Below are positions 26,806 to 34,375 of a stretch of 64,000 bases of DNA, piece by piece. Below the pieces are notes generated by a model, which was given only the letters and a program-made list of their open reading frames with translations, was not told the DNA's origin and did no database searches. Positions within the stretch are counted from its first letter, which is position 1. Each line of letters begins with the position of its first letter. This stretch comes from Pseudomonas gingeri (GTDB lineage Bacteria > Pseudomonadota > Gammaproteobacteria > Pseudomonadales > Pseudomonadaceae), in NCBI RefSeq assembly GCF_013385635.1, contig NZ_JACAPR010000044.1:1-64000 (forward strand), given 5' to 3'. Position numbers and translations under genes: made by a program.

Positions 26806-26870
26806 GGCCGGCTATTTTTCACGCCTGGCAATCGGGCAAACTATTCATTCGCTCGCCAGGACTTTCACTC

Positions 26871-28031
26871 ATGCTCAAGACCCTCGCGGTGGCCAACTAC
26901 CGCTCCATCAACAAGCTGGTGGTGCCGCTCGACCGCTTGAACCTGATCACCGGTCCCAACGGCAGCGGCAAGTCCAACCTGTACCGGGCCTTGCGCCTGC
27001 TGGCGGAAACGGCCCAGGGCGGCGTGGTCAACGCGCTGGCGCGCGAAGGCGGGCTGGATTCGACCTTCTGGGCCGGACCGGAAGCCATCAGCCGGCGCAT
27101 GCGCAACGGCGAAGTGGCGGTGCAGGGCCTGGTACGCCAGGGTGCAAAACGCCTGCGCCTGGGCTTTGCCGGCGAAGACTTCAGCTACGCGATTTCCCTC
27201 GGCCTGCCGGAGCCGAGTTCCTCGCAGTTCTCCCTGGACCCGGAGATCAAGCGCGAATGCATCTGGGCCGGCCCGCTGTATCGTCCGGCCAGCCTGCTGG
27301 TGGGCCGCTCAGGCCCCATGGTCAAGGCCCGCGAAGGGCGCGACTGGGAAGTGCTGGCACAGCACACGCCGGCCTTCGACAGCCTGTTCGACCAGGTCGG
27401 CAATCTGCGCGGCTCGCCGGAAGTGTTGTTGCTGCGCGAGAGCATTCGCGGCTGGCGCTTCTACGATCATTTTCGCAGCGATGCCGAGGCTCCGGTGCGC
27501 CAACCCCAGTTGGGTACACGCACGCCGGTGCTGCATCACGACGGGCGCGACCTGGCGGCGGCGCTACGGACCATTATCGAGATCGGCGATCCCCAGGCCC
27601 TGCAGGCGGCGATCAGCGATGCCTTTCCCGGCTCACGACTGGAGATCGCGCCATTGCAGGGCGCACGCTTTGCCATCGAATTCTATCAGGAAGGGCTGCT
27701 GCGACCGCTGTCCGCCGCCGAGCTGTCAGACGGCACCTTGCGTTACCTGCTGCTGGTGGCGGCGCTGCTCACCCCCAGGCCGCCGACCCTGATGGTGCTA
27801 AACGAACCGGAAACCAGCCTGCACCCGGACCTGCTGCCGGCGCTGGCGCGCCTGATCATCCGTGCTTGCGAACGTTGCCAGGTGTGGGTGGTGTCCCACG
27901 CCAGCCGCCTGATCGCAGCGTTGCAGCAGGACCCCGGCTGCAACTCCATCGTCCTGGAAAAAATCCTCGGCCAGACCGGGATTGTCGGACAAGGCATGCT
28001 CGACGAGCCGGCCTGGAACTGGCCGGACTGA
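26871..28031 (+). CDS. AAA family ATPase (RecF/SMC-like, AAA_21 type)
   Basis: A 386-residue ATPase. Walker A is GPNGSGKSN (about residues 27-35), there is an ABC-like signature ELSDGTLRYL, and Walker B reads LMVLNEPETSLHP with asparagine where aspartate is usual. The D-loop/H-like segment VWVVSHASRLIAAL follows. The start MLKTLAVANYRSI at 26871 is typical: these proteins begin directly with the LKNYRS strand. Relatives include RecF-like and OLD-type ATPases without nuclease. No nuclease or toxin partner is adjacent, so a defence role is not supported. Function unknown. Confidence 0.75.
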   Translation: MLKTLAVANYRSINKLVVPLDRLNLITGPNGSGKSNLYRALRLLAETAQGGVVNALAREGGLDSTFWAGPEAISRRMRNGEVAVQGLVRQGAKRLRLGFAGEDFSYAISLGLPEPSSSQFSLDPEIKRECIWAGPLYRPASLLVGRSGPMVKAREGRDWEVLAQHTPAFDSLFDQVGNLRGSPEVLLLRESIRGWRFYDHFRSDAEAPVRQPQLGTRTPVLHHDGRDLAAALRTIIEIGDPQALQAAISDAFPGSRLEIAPLQGARFAIEFYQEGLLRPLSAAELSDGTLRYLLLVAALLTPRPPTLMVLNEPETSLHPDLLPALARLIIRACERCQVWVVSHASRLIAALQQDPGCNSIVLEKILGQTGIVGQGMLDEPAWNWPD

Positions 28032-28184
28032 CCCTTCGCGCCATCCCGCCCAACGGATTTGCCGGATGCTCGGCAGAGGGCTACCTTGCTTTTCATCGCG
28101 ACACGGATCTTTTGTGCCGATGGACGCTCCAACCACGGACGAAAACAGCTTGCCCAATGGCCAGCCGATAACAAGGAAGATGAT

Positions 28185-28319
28185 ATGGACCAGGCAAAAG
28201 CACCGGAAAAGCTCGATCCGCAGGACATCGTGAAACTGCTGGTGGCCTTGCGCCGGGCCGTCAGGCCCCAGCCCGGGTCGCGCTCCGGCGATGCGCTGTA
28301 CAAGGCCTGCATCGACTAG
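28185..28319 (+). CDS. small hypothetical protein
   Basis: A 44-residue frame starting MDQAKAPEKLDPQDIV at 28185, with AAGGAAG six to ten bases upstream. It has an amphipathic middle (IVKLLVALRRAVR) and a basic C-terminal half. I do not recognise it. A longer 86-residue frame from 28059 lacks a ribosome site. It lies downstream of the AAA ATPase gene in the same direction. Confidence 0.45.
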   Translation: MDQAKAPEKLDPQDIVKLLVALRRAVRPQPGSRSGDALYKACID

Positions 28320-28337
28320 CCGGCGCCTACGGTTAAC

Positions 28338-28388
28338 GATCGTTCTCACGCTCTGCGTGGGAATGCCGTCCCGGACGCTCCGCGTCCC
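28338..28388. repeat. half of the GATCGTTCCCACGC palindrome
   Basis: GATCGTTCTCACGCTCTGCG followed by GGACGCTCCGCGTCC resembles the left half of the dispersed element at 11669, 16658 and 21077. The facing right arm is missing. Confidence 0.6.
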
Positions 28389-28404
28389 CCCGCAAATCCG
28401 GACA

Positions 28405-28441
28405 ATAAAAAACGCCGACGCTGGTTGCTCGTCGGCGTTCA
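28405..28441 (-). terminator. Rho-independent terminator of orphan metQ
   Basis: Read on the minus strand, GAACGCCGACGAGC pairs with GCGTCGGCGTT and is followed by TTTTTTATTG. It begins 25 bases after the metQ stop. Confidence 0.85.
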
Positions 28442-28465
28442 AACCTTGAAGGGGTTATTGGCGAA

Positions 28466-29248
<783 letters not shown>

Positions 29249-29428
29249 GCAGTGTCCTTATCGAGAATCTTGGTCGTCACTGACGACAGCCCGGAGAAGA
29301 GAGCGGTGCCAGCAAAGTGATATCGCTGGCGTGGAGCAGAAGATACCGATATTTTTTATTCCAGAACAATATCTTTTATTCACCTTCATATTCCATTTTG
29401 TTCATGTAGCCTGGGTACAACACCACCC

Positions 29429-29472
29429 TGTGGGAGGGGGCTTGCCCCCGAAGCTTTTTAGCTCCCACACGT
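29429..29472. repeat. degenerate REP hairpin
   Basis: GTGGGAGGGGGCTTGCCCCC is followed by a facing AGCTCCCACAC, giving an imperfect REP-like stem. It lies just after the stop of the sigma-54-type protein gene and may end that transcript. Confidence 0.5.
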
Positions 29473-29489
29473 TTCGCACCGGCAAAAAG

Positions 29490-30398
29490 TCAGGCCTTTG
29501 TATGCGCCAACAGCCCCTTGAGCGCCGCCAGTTCCTCGGGGGAACTGCTGCTGATGAATTGTCCGATCAACGCCAACGGCTCCGGCAGGTTCAGATGCTC
29601 CGGCAGGATCTCGTCGCCGCTGCTCACCAGCAAGGCGAAGTGAATGACGTTCTCCAGCTCGCGGGTATTGCCCGGCCAGCTGTGGCGCTCCAGCGCGCGC
29701 TGGGCGCTGTCGCTGATCAGCGGCACCGGCAGGCTCAGGCGCTGGCTGTAGATGCCGAGGAAGTACTCGGCCAGGGACAGGATATCGCCGACCCGCTCAC
29801 GCAACGCCGGCAACTCCAGCCGGCCTTCGCTGAGGTAGTGATAGAGCCGCTCGTGGAATTTTCCCGCCGCCACCGCCTGGGCCAGGTCGATGCTGGTCGC
29901 CGCCACCAGGCGCACATCCACCGGGCTGGGCTGCTGCGCACCGACCCGGGTCACCTCGTGATTTTCCAGGGCCGCCAGCAATTTGGTCTGGATCGGCAGC
30001 GGCAGGTCGCCGATCTCGTCCAGGTACAGGGTCCCGCCATTGGCCGAACCGAACCAGCCCGCCCGGCTGCTCACCGAACTGCTGTGGGCACCCGCCGCAT
30101 AACCGAACAACTCGGCATCGGCGTAAGTGGGGCTGATGGCCCCGCAGTTGACCGAGACAAACAGCCCGGTACGGTCGCTGGCGCGGTGGATATGTCGGGC
30201 CAGCAGCTCCTTGCCGCTGCCGGTTTCGCCGCGGATCAGCACCGGCAGTGCCTTGGGCGCCAGTTGTTCGAGTTCTTCGCGCAACTGGCGCGAACGTGGA
30301 TCGACGAACACCAGCGCCTTGGCGCGGATGCTCAGCGGGCTTTTTTCCGCATCGGGAAAGGTCAGCAAAGGCTGGCCGAAGGTTTCATGCAGGCTCAT
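29490..30398 (-). CDS. sigma-54-interacting AAA+ protein lacking GAFTGA, sensor and DNA-binding domains
   Basis: A 302-residue protein made almost only of the enhancer-binding-protein AAA+ core. Walker A is GETGSGKE (57-64), Walker B LYLDEI (124-129), and the sensor-II region RHSWPGNTRELENVI. The L1 loop that normally reads GAFTGA, the sigma-54 contact, reads GAHSSS here (103-108). No N-terminal sensory domain and no C-terminal Fis-type helix-turn-helix are present; the protein ends shortly after the AAA+ domain. It may act on another regulator or have lost promoter activation. It lies 56 bases after a hydrolase gene and beside metQ, within the sulfur island. Related SfnR-type activators control organosulfur genes in Pseudomonas. 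Confidence 0.8.
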   Translation of the reverse strand: MSLHETFGQPLLTFPDAEKSPLSIRAKALVFVDPRSRQLREELEQLAPKALPVLIRGETGSGKELLARHIHRASDRTGLFVSVNCGAISPTYADAELFGYAAGAHSSSVSSRAGWFGSANGGTLYLDEIGDLPLPIQTKLLAALENHEVTRVGAQQPSPVDVRLVAATSIDLAQAVAAGKFHERLYHYLSEGRLELPALRERVGDILSLAEYFLGIYSQRLSLPVPLISDSAQRALERHSWPGNTRELENVIHFALLVSSGDEILPEHLNLPEPLALIGQFISSSSPEELAALKGLLAHTKA

Positions 30399-30454
30399 GG
30401 CAGACTCCCGCCCCGACCGCCTCGCGGCGGGGGACGTTCAAGCAAAGGAAAAAA

Positions 30455-31036
30455 TCAGGCGCGGCGCAGGGAATGCTGTTCCATGCGGGTTTGCAGGCGG
30501 TACAGGTAGGCGAACCCCTGCTCCCAGCGCTGGTGGCCGGATTTCACATTGATATGCCCGGCACCACTGATGATGCCGGCTTCGGCGCCCCAGCGACGGG
30601 CCAGTTCGAGGGCCCGCGGGGCGCTGACGGCGGCATCGTTGTCGGAGGCGATGACCTGGCTCGGGAACGGCAGCAGGTCGCCCGGGATTGGCGCGAAATT
30701 ACGCAACGCCGGGGCGCAGGCAGGCCGTTCGACATCGGCCGGGGCCACCAGCAAGGCACCATGGACCTGCCGCAACAGGTGCAACGGCGCGGTCTGTGCC
30801 CAGTGCGCGACCGTGATGCAACCCAGGCTGTGGGCGATCAGGATCACCGGCGTGTTGTCGGCGGCAATGGCTTCGGCCAGGGCCGCGACCCAGTCTTCGC
30901 GACGGGGCGTCAGCCAGTCGGCCTGCTCCACCCGCGCACTGTTGGGCAGGCTGTTCTGCCAATGGGTTTGCCAATGATCTTCTGGCGATCCTTGCCAGCC
31001 CGGCACGATCAGATAACGAATCGACTCGTTGCGCAT
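30455..31036 (-). CDS. RBBP9/YdeN-family alpha/beta hydrolase
   Basis: A 193-residue serine hydrolase. The nucleophile elbow is AHSLGC, the acid lies in IASDNDAAV and the histidine in ISGAGHINVKSG. The N-terminus YLIVPGWQGSPEDHWQTHW is the family signature. The start MRNESIRY at 31036 follows GGAGGTG. The substrate is unknown. It is probably co-transcribed with the AAA+ gene behind it. The upstream region carries GTTAAGGAATAAG (31097-31109), related to the elements before other sulfur genes. Confidence 0.83.
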   Translation of the reverse strand: MRNESIRYLIVPGWQGSPEDHWQTHWQNSLPNSARVEQADWLTPRREDWVAALAEAIAADNTPVILIAHSLGCITVAHWAQTAPLHLLRQVHGALLVAPADVERPACAPALRNFAPIPGDLLPFPSQVIASDNDAAVSAPRALELARRWGAEAGIISGAGHINVKSGHQRWEQGFAYLYRLQTRMEQHSLRRA

Positions 31037-31084
31037 GGGGTACACCTCCTCCAGCGTTTGCGTTCCGGATCGAGTATAGGGAGG

Positions 31085-31145
31085 AGAGTTATATTCGTTA
31101 AGGAATAAGAAGCTATTTATTAAGATCACAAAGAAATATAAAGCA
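31085..31145 (-). promoter_or_regulatory. AT-rich promoter region of the hydrolase-AAA+ unit
   Basis: AT-rich stretch 50-110 bases before the hydrolase start, with TATATTCGTTAAGGAATAAG (31090-31109), an imperfect dyad of TATTC and GAATA. It belongs to the set of similar elements before sulfur genes. Confidence 0.35.
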
Positions 31146-31176
31146 CACGAATCATTGTCTGCTGACACAACCCCCC

Positions 31177-31261
31177 GTAGGAGCCGGCTTGCCGGCGATG
31201 AGGCCCTTGAGACGTGTATCGCCCGCACGGACGCCATCGCCGGCAAGCCGGGCTCCCACAG
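31177..31261. repeat. REPIN (GTAGGAGCCGGCTTGCCGG class)
   Basis: GTAGGAGCCGGCTTGCCGGC faces CGCCGGCAAGCCGGGCTCCC. It lies in the 316-base gap between the exbD terminator and the hydrolase promoter; no gene is present there. Confidence 0.88.
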
Positions 31262-31292
31262 GTTTTGCGCCGCCCCATCATTGCGCGGAAAA

Positions 31293-31331
31293 CAAAAAAA
31301 GGGCCGCACCCTGCCAAGGAGACGGCCCGAG
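31293..31331 (-). terminator. Rho-independent terminator of tonB-exbB-exbD
   Basis: On the minus strand CGGGCCGTCTCC pairs through GGGCCGT/GCGGCCC and is followed by TTTTTTTG. It starts about 20 bases after the exbD stop. Confidence 0.8.
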
Positions 31332-31352
31332 AAACTCGAGGATCGGTTGCGT

Positions 31353-31754
31353 TCAGCGGGCGGTGATCACCGATAACTTGGTGATTCCGGCCCGCTCGAT
31401 GGACGCCATGGCCCGGGCCACTTCGCCGTAGTTCACGCCATTGTCGGCCTGCAGTTGGACCCGCAGGTCCGGGTCCTTGGCCTTGGCGGCCTGCAGGTTG
31501 AACTCCAGCAGTTCTGGCTTGATTTCGTCCTTGTTGAGAAACAGCTTGCCGGTCCCGTCGATGCTCACCACCAGCGGGTCCTTCTGCTCCACCGGCGCCA
31601 CAGCCTCGGTCTTGGGCAGGTTGATCGGAATCGCGTTGGTCAGCAGCGGCGCGGTGACGATAAACACCACCAGCAGCACCAGCATCACGTCCACCAGCGG
31701 CGTGACGTTGATCTCGCTCAGCACTTCATCGCTGTCTTGGGTGGAAAAGGCCAT
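31353..31754 (-). CDS. exbD: biopolymer transport protein ExbD
   Basis: A 133-residue inner-membrane protein of the TonB energising complex. It has one membrane helix (about 21-42) containing the essential aspartate in TPLVDVMLVLLVVFIVTAP, then a periplasmic domain. The start lies one base after the exbB stop, so the two are coupled. This ExbD together with ExbB and TonB upstream forms a set that lies 0.2-1 kb from a TonB-dependent receptor and is probably dedicated to it. Confidence 0.92.
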   Translation of the reverse strand: MAFSTQDSDEVLSEINVTPLVDVMLVLLVVFIVTAPLLTNAIPINLPKTEAVAPVEQKDPLVVSIDGTGKLFLNKDEIKPELLEFNLQAAKAKDPDLRVQLQADNGVNYGEVARAMASIERAGITKLSVITAR

Positions 31755-31755
31755 G

Positions 31756-32481
31756 TCAGGACGCCTCCTTCACTTTCTGTGCGGAGCCCTGTGCGGCGCT
31801 CTTGTTCGCCGTCGGATGGATCAGCACACGGAACGAGCTCTTCTGCGCCAGGCTGTAGAAGTCATGGGCGAAGTCGTCGAGGTCGGCGGCGGTGAGCTTC
31901 AGGCGGCGCAGGAAGTAGTTGTAGACCAGCACCGCGGGCACCGCGACGGCGATCCCCACTCCGGTCGCGACCAGCGCGGCACCGATTGGCCCGGCCACGG
32001 TTTCCAGGCTCGCGGAGCCGGCGGCGCTGATGCCTTTCAAGGCTTCCATGATCCCCCACACAGTGCCGAACAGGCCAATGAACGGCGAGGTACTGCCGAT
32101 ACTGGCGACCACCGCCAGACCGGTTTCCAGGGAGCGCCGTTCACGCACGATCTGCTGGCGCAGGGCGCGTTCCAGGCGGTCCTGGTGATTGATCGCCTGA
32201 CTCAGGTCGGCGGCGTGCGGCGCCTCGCCGACCTGGATCGCGGCATAGCCGGCCTGGGCCACACGGGCGGCGGCACCGGGCTGGGTTTCGCTCAGTTCGG
32301 CCGCCGAGTCGAGGCTGGAAGCCGCCCAGAATTGTTTGTGGAACTTGCGATCCTGGCCCTTCAGGCGACCGAACTGCACGGCCTTGAGCAGGGCCAGGCC
32401 CCAGGTGGCGACGGAAAAGACCACCAGTAGCCAGATCACCGCGCTTTCGATGGATTGGAGTGGAGATGCCAGTAACGTCAT
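31756..32481 (-). CDS. exbB: biopolymer transport protein ExbB
   Basis: A 241-residue MotA/TolQ/ExbB-family protein with three membrane helices (about 14-33, 130-150 and 170-195). The conserved core is LAVVASIGSTSPFIGLFGTVWGIMEAL, then TVAGPIGAALVATGVGIAVAVPAVLVYNYF. It forms the proton channel with ExbD. It lies 43 bases after tonB on the same strand. Confidence 0.92.
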   Translation of the reverse strand: MTLLASPLQSIESAVIWLLVVFSVATWGLALLKAVQFGRLKGQDRKFHKQFWAASSLDSAAELSETQPGAAARVAQAGYAAIQVGEAPHAADLSQAINHQDRLERALRQQIVRERRSLETGLAVVASIGSTSPFIGLFGTVWGIMEALKGISAAGSASLETVAGPIGAALVATGVGIAVAVPAVLVYNYFLRRLKLTAADLDDFAHDFYSLAQKSSFRVLIHPTANKSAAQGSAQKVKEAS

Positions 32482-32524
32482 GATGTGTTCCCTCTGTAAA
32501 AGCGTTCAGCGCGTGGGTTGCCGA

Positions 32525-33343
32525 TCAGTGGATCTTGAAGTCGATGGGTACGCTGACCCAGCCGACCTGGGCGACATCGCCCTGTTTGGCCGGGACAAAG
32601 CTCCAACGCTTCACCGCTGCCAGGGCGGCCTCGTCGAGTTGCTCGCGACCACTGCTTTTCTGAATCTGGATCTCGCCCGGTTTACCGCTGGCCAGCACCT
32701 GGACCCGCAGCAGCACCGTGCCTTCCCAACCGCGACGCTGGGCCAGCGACGGATACTCCGGCGCCGGGTTCTTCAGGTACGCGGCACTGGCCGAAGCCGG
32801 GGTCACCGGGGCCGGGCTGGGCGGAGCCGGTGGCGCGGGTGGCGCTGCCGGTTGTGGCGGTGCCGGCAGCTGTTCGACCGGTTTCGGTGCGGGCTTGGGC
32901 TCAGGCTTGGGCACCGGTTTTGGCTTCGGTACGGGTTTGGGTTTGGGCGGCGGTGGCGGCTTGACCGCCAGTTCGTCGACCACCGGCGGTGGCGGCTCGA
33001 CCACCGGTGGCGGTGGTGGTGGCGGCACGGGCGGCGGCGGCTCGACCACGGGCGGTGCCGGTTGGGAAAACTCGATGGTCATCGGCGGGATTTCCGGCGG
33101 TACCACCGGCAGCACCGGGGTCTGCTGCTGGCTCAGCCAGTAGATCACCGCGCCATGCAGCACCAGCGCGAAGACACCGAGCAAGATCGCCTCGCGTCGG
33201 CTGAGGATGCCCTTGGGCACTTTCTGCAGACGCAACTGCCCCAGCGGCGCGCGATGGAGCCGGCCGATATCGACCAACTCGCCACCCGGTGCCTGAGGCC
33301 TGCGCACCTCATGTGCACTGGCAGCGGTCTGGACATTGCCCAT
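32525..33343 (-). CDS. tonB: TonB energy transducer
   Basis: A 272-residue TonB with an unusually long cytoplasmic N-terminus of about 50 residues before the single membrane helix (51-70, EAILLGVFALVLHGAVIYWL, with the functional histidine). A proline-rich periplasmic spacer follows (about 80-185, with PPP and KPKPVPKP repeats). The C-terminal TonB domain (about 190-272) contains PEYPSLAQRRGWEGTVLLRVQV and AVKRWSFVPA. It is the first gene of tonB-exbB-exbD. The proline-rich coding DNA is highly repetitive. Confidence 0.9.
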   Translation of the reverse strand: MGNVQTAASAHEVRRPQAPGGELVDIGRLHRAPLGQLRLQKVPKGILSRREAILLGVFALVLHGAVIYWLSQQQTPVLPVVPPEIPPMTIEFSQPAPPVVEPPPPVPPPPPPPVVEPPPPVVDELAVKPPPPPKPKPVPKPKPVPKPEPKPAPKPVEQLPAPPQPAAPPAPPAPPSPAPVTPASASAAYLKNPAPEYPSLAQRRGWEGTVLLRVQVLASGKPGEIQIQKSSGREQLDEAALAAVKRWSFVPAKQGDVAQVGWVSVPIDFKIH

Positions 33344-33842
33344 TGAATAACTCCTGCGGTCTTCAGCAAAAAATCATCGAGGCGCGCTTGGCGACGTCGA
33401 GGTGCCGATGATCCACGGAGGCTGTTTAGTCCTTAAAGTAATATTTGAAGTTATAGATAGATCGAAAATGAATATTGAGTTTTACCGATTCGCGCAAAGC
33501 CCCGTGTTTCAAGGGCTCCAGCCCAGCGCGCGAAAATCGATGCTTTTCAGGCATTGAAAATATTCCCTGAAGGCATTCTTTCAGAGCCGGAAAACCTCTG
33601 TGCACGCCGATAGTTCCGAACACAGGCAACTCTCGCCACGCCACCGAGCGCGCGGACAATAAACAAGAAGAGATAAATGAATGATGGGATAGTTACAACT
33701 GAAAGCGCAGGAACCAACTTTTATTTATTCACAGGCACGACAACACATACTGCCAGATTTCCAATAGGACAAGCGCGAAAACCCGCTTGTCCTTTCGTTG
33801 GTCTGGCAGTATGTCGGTATTGCCATTGTTACCGCTGGACGG
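33344..33842. other. 499-bp intergenic region with a long hairpin
   Basis: No supported gene. The part next to tonB is AT-rich and reads ATTACTTTAAGGACT on the minus strand (about 33429-33443), similar to the elements before other sulfur genes. The distal part holds the 68-base hairpin at 33746-33813. Confidence 0.5.
33746..33813. repeat. 68-base interrupted hairpin
   Basis: Outer arms CATACTGCCAGA / TCTGGCAGTATG (12 bp, perfect) and inner arms AGGACAAGCG / CGCTTGTCCT (10 bp, perfect) are joined by partly pairing CCAA/TTGG. It begins about 30 bases after the stop of the 107-residue protein gene, so it could be its terminator, although no long T-run follows. It differs in sequence from the REP classes of this window. 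Confidence 0.75.
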
Positions 33843-34166
33843 CTACTGTTTCACAAACTCGCCACCCAACCCGACCACCTGACCATCAAAGCTGGCCCGT
33901 GATCCGCTGGCGCGCAGTTTCACGTAGATATGGTCAGGGGAGTAGGCGGTAAACGCCACGTAGCCCTTGTCGCTGTTGGTGCCGATAAAGGAAATGGTGG
34001 TGGGATTGCCGGTGCTGTTCTGGAAGTGGTAGTGACCGGTGACGCTGTAGTTCACACCTGCCTGGGTGATTTGCCCGTTGAAGGTACCGTTCGAATCGTT
34101 GCCATCGGTGACCACCAGTTTGGCGTCGGCGTTGTTATTCAGATAAGTTCCGTTGATGCTCGACAT
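33843..34166 (-). CDS. small beta-rich protein, possibly avidin-like
   Basis: A 107-residue protein without signal peptide or membrane segment. The pattern GTYLNNNADAKLVVTDGND...GTFNGQITQAGVNYSVTGHYHF...TISFIG...GYVAFTAY resembles the strand order and spacing of streptavidin (GTWYNQ...GTY...TGRY...), but key biotin residues are only partly kept: the first-strand Asn is present and the tryptophans are absent. This is a remote resemblance judged by eye. The ATG follows AAGGAG at 8 bases. Asn/Thr-rich composition is unlike its neighbours and suggests transfer. It sits between the receptor and tonB genes. Confidence 0.6.
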   Translation of the reverse strand: MSSINGTYLNNNADAKLVVTDGNDSNGTFNGQITQAGVNYSVTGHYHFQNSTGNPTTISFIGTNSDKGYVAFTAYSPDHIYVKLRASGSRASFDGQVVGLGGEFVKQ

Positions 34167-34242
34167 GATGCGTTCTCCTTATGTCGTTAATACGCTCTTC
34201 CGTTGAAAGCGAGTCTCTCCTGAAACTCACGACTTCCAGAAT

Positions 34243-34269
34243 GGTTGGACTTCCAAGTTCTGTCCAACC
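34243..34269. repeat. GGTTGGAC / GTCCAACC hairpin
   Basis: A perfect 8-bp stem with an 11-base loop in the 209-base gap between the receptor stop and the 107-residue gene. It could be an operator or a weak terminator; no T-run follows. Confidence 0.4.
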
Positions 34270-34375
34270 GCGCCATGCGGTATTTATCAATTGATTGGCT
34301 ATATGTACCATGAAGGTTGTGAATAACTTATATCCGGCATGTGTCTTATTACAGCCGGCATGTCATCACGACGGA

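Noticed and set aside
26871..28319. A defence-system reading of the AAA ATPase and the small downstream frame
   Set aside because: There is no nuclease, toxin, reverse transcriptase or other effector; the small frame has no known domain. The evidence is too thin for an OLD/Gabija-type call.
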